Assembly: GCA_016287875.1 (NCBI GenBank)
Contig: JAEEXQ010000003.1
Coordinates: 1-64,000 of the forward strand
Source: Bacteroidales bacterium
Lineage (GTDB): Bacteria; Bacteroidota; Bacteroidia; Bacteroidales; UBA932
Reading direction: 5' to 3'
Length of the DNA stretch: 64,000 nucleotides
Every line of letters begins with the position of its first letter. The first letter of the stretch is position 1. Under the pieces are notes generated by a model. That model was not told the origin of the DNA. It was given only the letters and a program-made list of their open reading frames with translations, and ran no database searches. A program made the translations under genes and the position numbers. Positions 55,534 through 64,000 of the stretch are shown piece by piece.

Positions 55534-57719
55534 TGAGATCCTACCTTCTTGCCATACTTGCCATAGTTTCGGCTATGGCCCTGACCTGCTCGGTGCCGCG
55601 CGACTATCCGTCCGACAAGGTGGATCCTCTCATAGGATCCGGATTCCACGGCCACGTTTTCGTGGGGGCCAACGTGCCTTTCGGCTTCGTGCAGGCGGGC
55701 CCTACCAATGTCTCCCAAGGCTGGGACTGGTGCTCCGGCTATCACGAATCCGATTCTACCGTCATAGGTTTTTCCCACACCCACCTCAGCGGAACGGGCT
55801 GCGGGGACCTTCTGGACATCACCCTGATGCCGGTAGTGGGAGAGGACCTGAGCTATGCGCGTGGCAGGAAGGATGATCCCGGGAGCGGGCTCTGGTCCTA
55901 TGCCGACCGCAGCAGGGAAATCGCCGAACCCGGGTATTACAGCGTGCCCCTGACCCGTTATGGGATAGTGGCGGAAATGAGCGCCACCGAACGCTGCGCC
56001 ATCCACAGGTTCAGCTTCCCGGCATCCGACGAGTCCGCCTTCGTGTTCGACCTAAAGAACGGCGGCAACTGGGACCATACCACCGAGGCCTATGCCGAGG
56101 CCGTCGGCAGCAATGCCATCCGCGGCTGGCGCTTCTCGAAGGGCTGGGCAAAGAACCAGCGCATCTACTTCTATGCCGAGTTCTCGAAGCCCGTGGAAGT
56201 GGAATACGTCAAGGCGACGGACGATTATGGCAAAGAGCAGGAGAGGATGTTCACGAGGGCGGGTTTCAGCACCGCCGAAGGTGAGCAGGTGCTTGTCAAG
56301 GTCGGTCTTTCCGCCGTCAGTACGGATGGAGCCAGGATGAACCTCGAGACCGAGATTCCCGGCTGGGATTTCGACAAGGTCCGCGGCTCCGCCCGCGATG
56401 CCTGGAACAAGGAACTCTCCCGCATACGCATCAAGGCCGATCCTGTTACCGAAAAGAAGTTCTACACCGCTCTCTTCCACTCGATGATAGCCCCGTCGCT
56501 CTTCAACGATGTGGATGGCAGCTACCGCGGTTCCGACGACAAGATATACCCGAAAGCGGATTTCGACAATTACACCACTTTCTCGCTCTGGGATACCTAC
56601 AGGGCTGAAATGCCCCTGCTCTGCATAATAGAGCCCTCCAGGATGGACGATATGGTGGAGACTATGCTCAAGATTTACGAGCAGCAGGGATTCCTCCCCA
56701 TATGGCACCTGATGGCCAACGAGACTTATTGCATGCCTGGCGAAGCCGGCGTGATAGCCGTCGCGGATGCCATAGTGAAGGGCTTCTCCGGTTTTGACAG
56801 GGAGGCCGCTTTCGAGGCTATGGTCAAATCCCTCGAGAATGTGGGGTGCGGCAACGAGTTCCGCCTCCAATATGGCTTCGCCCCCTCCGACCTTTGCAGC
56901 CAGTCCCTGGGCGTCGATATGGAATTCGCCATCGCGGATGCGGCCGTCGCCAATGCCGCCCGTGCCCTTGGCAAGGATGCCGGAGCCTTCGATCTGCGCA
57001 GCCACAGCTACAGGACTTATATGGACCCTGAAACCGGTTTTGCAAGGGGCCGTATGTCGGATGGCAGCTGGCGCACGCCCTTCAATCCTTACGGGCATAT
57101 CAACACCGATTACACCGAAGGGAATGCCTGGCAGTACAGCTGGCTCGCTCCCCACGACGTCGACTGGCTGATAGGTTTCTGCGGAGGCAAGGATGGCTTC
57201 GTAAAGAGGCTGGATTCCCTTTTCACCGCACCTTCTTCCCTGGAGGAAGGCGCCGCTCCCGACATAAGCGGTATGATAGGACAGTATGTCCACGGCAACG
57301 AGCCGAGCCATCATATTATCTACCTCTACACTATGGCAGGCGCTCCCTGGAAGACAGCCGACAAGGTGCGCGAGGTGCTTACCGGGCTTTACGGTACCAC
57401 CCGTGACGGCCTCTGCGGCAACGAGGACGTCGGGCAGATGTCCGCCTGGTACATACTTTCCGCCCTTGGCTTCTATCAGGTCGAGCCCGCCTCCACCCGC
57501 TTCTGGTTCGGAAGCCCTGTAGTGGATGAGGCCAGAATAGATGCCGGCGGCAGGACCTTCACCGTGGTGGCCCGCAACAACAGCCCCGAAAACAAGTACA
57601 TCCAGTCCATAACGCTGAATGGCAAGCCTTACGACCTGCCATTCATAGATTATCACGATATCACTTCCGGCGGAAAACTGGTCTTCGAAATGGGACCTGA
57701 GCCGGCTTTGTGGTATTAA
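55533..57719 (+). CDS. GH92 family alpha-mannosidase
   Basis: VDPLIGSGFHGHVFVGANVPFGFVQAGP, TEGNAWQYSWLAPHDVDWLI, HGNEPSHHIIYLY, GNEDVGQMSAWY. Confidence 0.95.
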   Translation: MRSYLLAILAIVSAMALTCSVPRDYPSDKVDPLIGSGFHGHVFVGANVPFGFVQAGPTNVSQGWDWCSGYHESDSTVIGFSHTHLSGTGCGDLLDITLMPVVGEDLSYARGRKDDPGSGLWSYADRSREIAEPGYYSVPLTRYGIVAEMSATERCAIHRFSFPASDESAFVFDLKNGGNWDHTTEAYAEAVGSNAIRGWRFSKGWAKNQRIYFYAEFSKPVEVEYVKATDDYGKEQERMFTRAGFSTAEGEQVLVKVGLSAVSTDGARMNLETEIPGWDFDKVRGSARDAWNKELSRIRIKADPVTEKKFYTALFHSMIAPSLFNDVDGSYRGSDDKIYPKADFDNYTTFSLWDTYRAEMPLLCIIEPSRMDDMVETMLKIYEQQGFLPIWHLMANETYCMPGEAGVIAVADAIVKGFSGFDREAAFEAMVKSLENVGCGNEFRLQYGFAPSDLCSQSLGVDMEFAIADAAVANAARALGKDAGAFDLRSHSYRTYMDPETGFARGRMSDGSWRTPFNPYGHINTDYTEGNAWQYSWLAPHDVDWLIGFCGGKDGFVKRLDSLFTAPSSLEEGAAPDISGMIGQYVHGNEPSHHIIYLYTMAGAPWKTADKVREVLTGLYGTTRDGLCGNEDVGQMSAWYILSALGFYQVEPASTRFWFGSPVVDEARIDAGGRTFTVVARNNSPENKYIQSITLNGKPYDLPFIDYHDITSGGKLVFEMGPEPALWY

Positions 57720-58459
57720 GCTTTATTAGGAGCCAGCAATCTGAACAGGGCATTTTCCAGGATATAAACCAGGAAGATGCCCAAAATTATTGCGGGCCAG
57801 GGGAGAGCGAAGAGTATTACCAGCACCATGATGATGAACGATATGCTCAGAAGCGCATAACGCAGCATCTTGGTGGCGGTGTCGGCTTCGATATCTTTCC
57901 CGAACTTGAAGGAAAACATAGGCAGCTCGCACACCAGCAATACGCAGAGGACCAGGGAGACCCCTATCAGTATCCAGGGAATGGCTGTGTCGAACGAATC
58001 CGGAAGATAGCCCAGCAGGCAGCAGAGAGAACCGCAGATAAGGGCCGAAGCCGGTGTCGGAAGGCCGATGAAGGAGGAATGCTGGCGTTCGTCAAGATTG
58101 AACTTCGCAAGCCTGACGGCGCTGAATACTGCGATCAGAAGCGGAATCCAGGCGAAAAACACGGCGATGCCACCGGCCGCCCAGAGGCTGCAGTTGAAAT
58201 ACATCATCAGCGCCGGAAGCACGCCGAAACTCACCATATCCGCAAGGGAGTCCAGTTCCTTTCCCAAGGGGGAATAAGCCCCGAGCAAACGTGCTGCCAG
58301 GCCATCGCAGAAATCGAACAGCACGGCTGTCAGCATACATAAGAACGGGAAATAGGCTACTGCGTGCAGCTCCGGTTCGAACAATGCTATTATGCCTATC
58401 ACCCCGAAGATAAGGTTCAGCGAGGTGATGGCATTGGGGATATGTTTCTTTATGGACAT
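57716..58459 (-). CDS. pssA: CDP-diacylglycerol--serine O-phosphatidyltransferase
   Basis: DFCDGLAARLLGAYSPLGKELDSLADMVSFGVLPA (CDP-alcohol phosphotransferase motif). Confidence 0.95.
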   Translation of the reverse strand: MSIKKHIPNAITSLNLIFGVIGIIALFEPELHAVAYFPFLCMLTAVLFDFCDGLAARLLGAYSPLGKELDSLADMVSFGVLPALMMYFNCSLWAAGGIAVFFAWIPLLIAVFSAVRLAKFNLDERQHSSFIGLPTPASALICGSLCCLLGYLPDSFDTAIPWILIGVSLVLCVLLVCELPMFSFKFGKDIEADTATKMLRYALLSISFIIMVLVILFALPWPAIILGIFLVYILENALFRLLAPNKA

Positions 58460-59653
58460 TTATTTGACACCCATTTTCTTCTTGAGCTCCTTGGGGAGGG
58501 CATCCTTGTGGAGGATGATATCAAGGCTCTGGCCCTTGACGTAATTCTCGGACACATACCAGATACCATTGTACTTGCTCTTGGTTCCCCAGGAGTTCTT
58601 AACCTTGTAGTACTTGTTGCCGAACTGATCGTGGGCGATGCCGTAGATCTGCATTCCATGGTCGTCGGTGATGGTCTTGTTGTCAAAACCCTTCTGGCGG
58701 TACTCCTGGTCGGGAACAATCTCGGCAGGTGCTTCCACGGGGGCGGGCTTGCCTTCTTCCTTGCCTACCCAGTGCTCCTGGTCGGAGCCGCCCTGCTTGC
58801 TCACAGCTTTAGGGTCGATCAGCACACCAATACCGTTGCGGGTGAAACCGGGCTCGCTGACGTCCGCACCCCAGGCCACGGTGTAACCGGCACGGATGGC
58901 ATCGTCGAGGACCTTCATGAATTCGTCGATGGGAACGTTGAATGCGGTATCCCAGCGCCAGTTGTCATTGACCTCGATGGCGAAATAGGTGTAGAAGGGA
59001 TGATGGGTGAAGGAGGTGAGGCTCACATAGTCCTCGGGATTGAACTTGAAATGGTCGCGGTAACTGGCGGGAGTATAGCTGACGCCGTCCACGGTGAAGG
59101 TCTCGGGAATCTCTCCCAGATAGCTCTTGAGTATGCCCTCGACGCCGTTTTTCCAGCTAGGAGTGAGTTTGCGGTTGGGATTCTTGACAATGGCGCTCAC
59201 ATAAGACTTGAGGGCTGCGTCCATCTCGGCCTGCTCGGGCAGCTCGGTGCCGTAGTTCATTCCGCTGAAGACGCTCTGGGGGATGAGACCGTAGTCTTTG
59301 ATGATATGAAGGACGTCATCTCCCTCGCTGCCTGCGGAGAAATTGAGGCAACCATCCAGACGGACATACTTCTCGGCCCTTTCAAGATAGGACTTGTAGA
59401 TCACGAACATCTCGGAGAAGTCCGGATATGCGGCCTCGTCCTTGATGCCGTTGATACGGATGATTTCGGACTCCACGAAACCGATGGTGGAAAATGCCCA
59501 GCAGGTGCCGCTGCGATACTGGTCCTTGACTGAGGTTATGGTGTTCTCCACATCGGTGGTAAACTCATACTCGGGCCATTTGATGTTGGCTTTCTGGCCG
59601 AAGGCATAGGCGCTCAGCAGCAGGAAAGCCGCGATGACGGTGATTCTTTTCAT
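58460..59653 (-). CDS. C1 family cysteine aminopeptidase (bleomycin hydrolase/PepC-like), secreted
   Basis: KDQYRSGTCWAFST, TDDHGMQIYG, YKVKNSWGTKS. Confidence 0.93.
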   Translation of the reverse strand: MKRITVIAAFLLLSAYAFGQKANIKWPEYEFTTDVENTITSVKDQYRSGTCWAFSTIGFVESEIIRINGIKDEAAYPDFSEMFVIYKSYLERAEKYVRLDGCLNFSAGSEGDDVLHIIKDYGLIPQSVFSGMNYGTELPEQAEMDAALKSYVSAIVKNPNRKLTPSWKNGVEGILKSYLGEIPETFTVDGVSYTPASYRDHFKFNPEDYVSLTSFTHHPFYTYFAIEVNDNWRWDTAFNVPIDEFMKVLDDAIRAGYTVAWGADVSEPGFTRNGIGVLIDPKAVSKQGGSDQEHWVGKEEGKPAPVEAPAEIVPDQEYRQKGFDNKTITDDHGMQIYGIAHDQFGNKYYKVKNSWGTKSKYNGIWYVSENYVKGQSLDIILHKDALPKELKKKMGVK

Positions 59654-59655
59654 AA

Positions 59656-60852
59656 TTAATCCTTTTTATAAATTACTAACGCTTTTTCGAGTATCTTCAT
59701 TGCCTCCTTCAAGGCAGGGACTTCCAGCACATAGGCTACCCTGACCTGGTTGCGGCCCAGGCCCGGAGTGCTGTAGAAAGGCTCCGCAGGGGTGAGCATC
59801 ACCGTCTTTCCGTCCAGACGGAAATCGGTGAGCAGCCATCTGCAGAAGTCGGTGGCATCTTCCACCGGCAGCTCTGCCACTGTGTAGAAGGCTCCGTCCG
59901 GCTTGGGAGAGAATACTCCCGGGATGGAGTTGAGTGCGGCGATTGTATAGTCCCTCCTGGCTATGTATTCGTCCCGCACGGCCTTGAAGTAGTCCGGCGT
60001 GGCATCCAGGGCCCCGCGTGCGGCTATCTGGCCGAGTACGGGAGGGCAGAGACGCGCCTGGGCGAACTTGGTCACCAGTTCCATCAGTTCCTTGTTCTTG
60101 GAAATCAGGCATCCGATACGCGCTCCGCAGAGGTTGTAGCGCTTCGAGGCGGAGTCTATCAATATGACGTTATCCTCCATTCCGCTGACCTGCATAGCCG
60201 AGAAATAAGGCTCGTCGGTGTAGCAGAACTCGCGGTAGGCCTCGTCTGAAATCAGGAATAGGTCGTGCTTGCGGCAGATGTTAGCTATGGCCAGCACATC
60301 CGCCTTGCTGTAGAGCACGCCCGTGGGATTGGCGGGATTGCAGACCAGTATGGCCTTGGTCCTGGGGCTGATATGCTTTTCTATCTCCCCGGCATCGGGA
60401 AGGGCGAAGGCATTGCGTATGTCGGTATGCACCGCCACGACGTTCACGCCGTTCATCCTTGCCAGGGTGTTGTAATTGCAATAGTAGGGCTCCATAACCA
60501 GCACCTCGTCCCCGGGGTCGAAGGCTGCGTGGAATATGAAACTGAGGGATTCGCTGCCTGCGGTGGTGACAAGTATGTCCTCCGTATCCAGCTGTATTCC
60601 TACTTTGCTGTAGTATTTCTCCACTATGTCCTGCCTGAACGCAAGGGTCCCGGCGGAATTGGAGTAGGGAAGATGGTCGAAGCGGAAGTCCGCAACGGCC
60701 TTGATGGCTGAAGCGGGGGATTTGATATCCGGCGCACCTATGTTCAGATGAAACACTTTGACCCCGTCGGCCTTGGCTTTGTCGGCAAATGGGGTCAGCA
60801 TCCGTATTGCGGAAGCGGGAACGGATCCCGCAGTCTTGGAAATATGCGGCAT
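59656..60852 (-). CDS. PLP-dependent aminotransferase class I/II (aspartate aminotransferase-like)
   Basis: LVCNPANPTGVLYSKADV, SDEAYREF, DSASKRYNLCGARIG; start at MPHISKTAG. Confidence 0.93.
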   Translation of the reverse strand: MPHISKTAGSVPASAIRMLTPFADKAKADGVKVFHLNIGAPDIKSPASAIKAVADFRFDHLPYSNSAGTLAFRQDIVEKYYSKVGIQLDTEDILVTTAGSESLSFIFHAAFDPGDEVLVMEPYYCNYNTLARMNGVNVVAVHTDIRNAFALPDAGEIEKHISPRTKAILVCNPANPTGVLYSKADVLAIANICRKHDLFLISDEAYREFCYTDEPYFSAMQVSGMEDNVILIDSASKRYNLCGARIGCLISKNKELMELVTKFAQARLCPPVLGQIAARGALDATPDYFKAVRDEYIARRDYTIAALNSIPGVFSPKPDGAFYTVAELPVEDATDFCRWLLTDFRLDGKTVMLTPAEPFYSTPGLGRNQVRVAYVLEVPALKEAMKILEKALVIYKKD

Positions 60853-60870
60853 ATCGTCACTTCTTTCCCA

Positions 60871-60878
60871 CAAATATA
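60871..60878 (-). promoter_or_regulatory. -7 box TATATTTG for the aminotransferase-C1-pssA unit
   Basis: CAAATATA on + strand, 18 nt from the ATG. Confidence 0.55.
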
Positions 60879-60904
60879 GGAAATCTTATCTTTCCTGCAA
60901 AAGG

Positions 60905-61699
60905 TCAGACCTTGTAATAAAGGGAAAGGATGGCGGCAAAGCATTTGCCCGGAAGCAGCCATTTGGCGAATACGGCGAGTTTCTGCAGGGGAGAGGCTAT
61001 CACATAGTGATGGGCCGGATTCTTCCTGGGGATGATCCTTGCGATCTTGGCGGCGAGATACTCAGGCTTGAGGCCAGTGGTTTCGTCCTTCTCGATGCCG
61101 GCCAGGGAGGCTGCATATTTGGGATAGGCGGCGTGCACCTCGGCCCCGTCGGAACTCTTGCGCATTGCGGTGAAGCCCGTAGCGAAATCCCCGGGCTCTA
61201 TTACCACCACTTTGATTCCGAAGTCCTTTACTTCCAGGCGCAGAGCCTCGCAATAACCCTCGATGGCGAATTTGCTGGCGGAGTAGAGACCCTGGAAGGG
61301 CAGGCCCATCAGTCCTCCTATAGAGCTGAAACAGAGTATCTTGCCGCTGCGCTGGGCACGCATCACGGGAAGTATGTGGTGGAGGAAACGGACCATTCCC
61401 ATCCAGTTTACATCCATCTGGCGGCGGGCGTCGTCGAGGGAGCTGAATTCCAAGGGGCCGCCAATGCCCATTCCGGCATTGCTGATGAAAACGTCGATGC
61501 GCCCCTCGGCATCCATCACCTCCCGCACGGCAGCCTCGACGGAAGCATCGTCCGTGACCTCTGCCTGGATGTAATGCACTCCGGGAATCCTTTCGCAGTC
61601 CCTGCGGTGCGTGCCGTAGACACTGTGGCCTGCGCGGGAGAGAGTCTCCGCCATAGCCTTGCCGAATCCGGAAGTGATGCCTGTGATGAGAATGACCAT
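60905..61699 (-). CDS. SDR family oxidoreductase; candidate 3-ketosphinganine reductase by context
   Basis: LITGITSGFGKAMAE, NAGMGIGGPLE, YSASKFAIEGYCEALRLE. Confidence 0.9.
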   Translation of the reverse strand: MVILITGITSGFGKAMAETLSRAGHSVYGTHRRDCERIPGVHYIQAEVTDDASVEAAVREVMDAEGRIDVFISNAGMGIGGPLEFSSLDDARRQMDVNWMGMVRFLHHILPVMRAQRSGKILCFSSIGGLMGLPFQGLYSASKFAIEGYCEALRLEVKDFGIKVVVIEPGDFATGFTAMRKSSDGAEVHAAYPKYAASLAGIEKDETTGLKPEYLAAKIARIIPRKNPAHHYVIASPLQKLAVFAKWLLPGKCFAAILSLYYKV

Positions 61700-61701
61700 A
61701 T

Positions 61702-62895
61702 CTATCCTTTTATGATTTCAAGCTTGCGGAAGATGCCCTCGAGTATGTCCATCGCGGTTTCCAGCTGTTCGAAACTGTGGGTGGCCATAAGCGCGAAGCG
61801 TATGATGACGGAATCTTCCGGAACTGCGGGAGGAATGACCGGAGTTATGAACACACCCTCGTCCAGGGCCAGTTTCACGGCCGTCAGGCACTTCTCCATG
61901 TCCCTTACGAAGAGAGGGATGATGGGGGATTGGGTATGCCCTATGTCGAATCCTCTCGCACGGAAGCCCTCGTGGGCACGGCGGGTAAGGTCCCAGAGAT
62001 GATCCAGGCGCTCGGGCTCCGACTGCATGATGTCGAGGGCCGCGCTGACGGCTGCCACATTTGCCGGCGGCATGCTGGCGCTGAATATCAGGGAACGGGA
62101 ATTATGCTTGAGATAATTGATTACGGTGTGGTCGCCCGCGATGAATCCTCCCAGGGAACCGAAGGATTTGGAGAAGGTTCCCATTATGAGGTCGGTCTTG
62201 TCGGTAAGCCCGAAATGGTCCGCAGTTCCGCGTCCCTGCCTGCCGAAAACCCCAAGTCCGTGGGCATCGTCCACCATAATGGCGGCATTGTACTTTTCGC
62301 AGAGTTCCACTATAGTCGGCAGGTCGGCCAGGTCTCCCTCCATAGAGTAAACCCCGTCCACGACTATCAGCTTGGGGGCTTCCACGGGCACGGCGCGGAG
62401 CTTCTTCTCCAGCGCCCCCATATCGTTGTGCTGGAATTTGAAGACCTTGCTGAAACCCAGGCGGCTGCCGTCGATGATGCAGGCGTGGTCGAGGGCATCC
62501 AGGAAGATGAATCCGTCCCTGAATCCCAGGCACGAAACCACTCCCAGATTGACCTGGAAACCGGTGCTATATGTAACTGCTTCGTCCTTGCCTACGAAGG
62601 CAGCAAGCTTCTCTTCGAGTTCGAGATGTATGTCGAGGGTGCCGTTCAGGAACCTGGAACCGGAGCAGGAGGTGCCGTATTTGCGTATAGCGGCAATGGC
62701 GGCTTCCTTGAGCCTGGGGTCGTCGGAAAGCCCCAGATAGGAATTGGAACCGAACATCATCACGTCCTTCCCGGCCATCTTGACCACCGGATCCTGTCCG
62801 GAAGATATAGGTCTATAATAGGGGTAAATGCCCAAGGCTTTTACCTCGTCCGCCAGCGTGAAACCGGCGCAGATATTATCAAGGTTAAGGTTCAT
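61702..62895 (-). CDS. spt: Serine palmitoyltransferase (alpha-oxoamine synthase family)
   Basis: GSNSYLGLSDDPRL, YGTSCSGSRFLNGTLDIHLELE, DDAHGLGVFGRQGRGTADHFG, GTFSKSFGSLGGFIAG. Confidence 0.85.
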   Translation of the reverse strand: MNLNLDNICAGFTLADEVKALGIYPYYRPISSGQDPVVKMAGKDVMMFGSNSYLGLSDDPRLKEAAIAAIRKYGTSCSGSRFLNGTLDIHLELEEKLAAFVGKDEAVTYSTGFQVNLGVVSCLGFRDGFIFLDALDHACIIDGSRLGFSKVFKFQHNDMGALEKKLRAVPVEAPKLIVVDGVYSMEGDLADLPTIVELCEKYNAAIMVDDAHGLGVFGRQGRGTADHFGLTDKTDLIMGTFSKSFGSLGGFIAGDHTVINYLKHNSRSLIFSASMPPANVAAVSAALDIMQSEPERLDHLWDLTRRAHEGFRARGFDIGHTQSPIIPLFVRDMEKCLTAVKLALDEGVFITPVIPPAVPEDSVIIRFALMATHSFEQLETAMDILEGIFRKLEIIKG

Positions 62896-62965
62896 ACACA
62901 AACAATCTAACCCCGAAAATTAGTCAAAAAAGTTTGGAATGCCAACACTTTTGCTCGGAAATAAG

Positions 62966-62973
62966 TAATTTTG
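62966..62973 (+). promoter_or_regulatory. -7 box TAATTTTG, 8 nt upstream of the mntP ATG
   Basis: TAnnTTTG. Confidence 0.6.
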
Positions 62974-62981
62974 CCCCCGAA

Positions 62982-63557
62982 ATGACAATTCTGGATATTC
63001 TTTTGATTGCAGTGGCACTGGCGATGGATTGCTTTACGGTATCCATCGTGAGCGGGGTAATTACGCGGAAACTGTTCTGGGGGCGCAATCTGCGTATGGC
63101 CTTCCTCTTTGGTTTCTTCCAGGCTGCGATGCCTTTTATCGGATGGATTGCAATTCATTATTTTCAGTCCAGCGTTGAGGCCTACGACCATTGGATTGCC
63201 TTCGGGCTGCTTCTGCTGATAGGTGGCAAGATGATACTGGATGCTTTCAATGAGGAGGATGAAGCCACTATCAACCCTCTGAATCTCGGAACTCAGCTTA
63301 CGCTTGCCGTGGCGACAAGCATAGACGCTCTTGCGGTAGGTATCTCCTTCTCCTGTTCGGGATACGGCACCGTGCAGAGCCTGATTCTCCCGCTGGCAGT
63401 CATAGGGCTGGTGTCATTTTTCTTCAGCATCGCGGGGCTGCTGCTGGGCGTGCGCTTCGGGGGCGCCGTGGCCAGACGCTTCAAACCCGAAATAATAGGG
63501 GGCGTAATCCTGATCGCCATCGGCGTCAAGATCCTTCTGGAACATCTTTTAGGCTGA
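62982..63557 (+). CDS. mntP: Manganese efflux pump MntP family
   Basis: LLIAVALAMDCFTVSIVSG, LAVATSIDALAVGISFS; start at MTILDI. Confidence 0.93.
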   Translation: MTILDILLIAVALAMDCFTVSIVSGVITRKLFWGRNLRMAFLFGFFQAAMPFIGWIAIHYFQSSVEAYDHWIAFGLLLLIGGKMILDAFNEEDEATINPLNLGTQLTLAVATSIDALAVGISFSCSGYGTVQSLILPLAVIGLVSFFFSIAGLLLGVRFGGAVARRFKPEIIGGVILIAIGVKILLEHLLG

Positions 63558-63558
63558 T

Positions 63559-63882
63559 TTACAGATTGCCGGCCTCTTTGCGCCGAGCCTCGTAATAATC
63601 ATGTCGTGCGGGATTCTCGGGGAACCAGCCGCGCAATACGCGTTTTTCCTGGGTGATGACTTCGTGTATGCCCCAGAAGCAGGAGAATGCCGCAGCGCCG
63701 ATAATGGTGGAGATGACGATATCTGTAACGAACAGGGACCATACCGAGAAAGCGAGACCGGCCAGAAACAGAAGCCACCAGCTCTTCTTTCCCCAGTAAT
63801 ACTCCATCTTGATGACTATGGGATGACATATCCCTATGATGAGGAACACAGCGGTTCCGACAATGATGCCGTTGAAATTCAT
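63559..63882 (-). CDS. DUF4491 family membrane protein
   Basis: MNFNGIIVGTAVFLIIGICHPIVIKMEYYWGKKSWWLFLAG...FSCFWGIHEVITQEKRV. Confidence 0.85.
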   Translation of the reverse strand: MNFNGIIVGTAVFLIIGICHPIVIKMEYYWGKKSWWLLFLAGLAFSVWSLFVTDIVISTIIGAAAFSCFWGIHEVITQEKRVLRGWFPENPARHDYYEARRKEAGNL

Positions 63883-63888
63883 AGGCCG

Positions 63889-63896
63889 CAAAGGTA
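63889..63896 (-). promoter_or_regulatory. -7 box TACCTTTG, 6 nt upstream of the DUF4491 ATG
   Basis: CAAAGGTA on + strand. Confidence 0.55.
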
Positions 63897-63933
63897 CGCT
63901 TTTTTTGTCGCTTATTCTATCATTATTTATTGT

Positions 63934-63941
63934 TATATTTG
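63934..63941 (+). promoter_or_regulatory. -7 box TATATTTG for the gene starting at 63963
   Basis: TAnnTTTG. Confidence 0.5.
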
Positions 63942-63962
63942 TTGGATAAGCCGTATGTCCCT

Positions 63963-64000
63963 ATGAGAAAGATCCGTATCGCTATTGCCATCCTATTTTT
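63963..64000 (+). CDS. Start of a truncated CDS, MRKIRIAIAILF..., likely exported (signal peptide start)
   Basis: ATG downstream of a TATATTTG box; truncated by window end. Confidence 0.45.
   Translation, partial: MRKIRIAIAILF

Noticed and set aside
56052-57656. 534-aa - strand ORF opposite the second GH92
   Set aside because: Antisense shadow ORF
58460-59653. Inactive C1 peptidase
   Set aside because: Catalytic Cys (SGTCWAFS), His (DDHGMQ) and Asn (KNSWG) motifs are intact
62896-62981. Possible yybP-ykoY manganese riboswitch upstream of mntP
   Set aside because: The -7 box lies 8 nt from the ATG and the spt-mntP gap is only about 86 nt; no room for or sign of the riboswitch
1-64000. CRISPR arrays, IS elements, prophage or anti-phage defence genes
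   Set aside because: No repeat arrays, transposases, integrases or recognised defence families found when reading the ORF list and sequence

Overview
This is a 64 kb chromosomal window from a Bacteroidales-type bacterium. The main clues are TAnnTTTG -7 promoter boxes, a TonB/DUF4876/DUF6850 cluster, a serine palmitoyltransferase, S46/S9/M16 peptidases and GH92 enzymes. It is densely coding, with about 40 CDS and 2 tRNAs (Glu-CTC and Phe-GAA). I saw no CRISPR array, transposon, prophage or rRNA. Most genes are core metabolism (aspA, pgi, phosphohexomutase, lysC-lysA, pssA, spt, mntP, L31) or secreted/envelope hydrolases. The strongest second-look items are: (1) an intact ORF clearly homologous to PriA in which Walker A, DEAH-box and motif VI residues and the zinc-binding region are all missing or replaced; (2) a tandem pair of M49-related lipoproteins that have lost HExxH zinc ligands stepwise; (3) an M28-fold protein lacking most metal ligands, and a shortened DUF1343/NamZ-like protein; (4) a TonB receptor-DUF4876-DUF6850-M16 protease operon reminiscent of Fus-type protein import; (5) at least seven genes whose -7 box lies 4-8 nt from the ATG, suggesting leaderless mRNAs; (6) a tRNA-Glu/L31 mixed transcription unit and a leader shared by both tRNA genes; (7) adjacent spt and SDR genes suggesting a sphingolipid operon; (8) a GH39-like::beta-helix fusion next to GH105. 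All family calls come from reading the translated sequences; no database searches were run.
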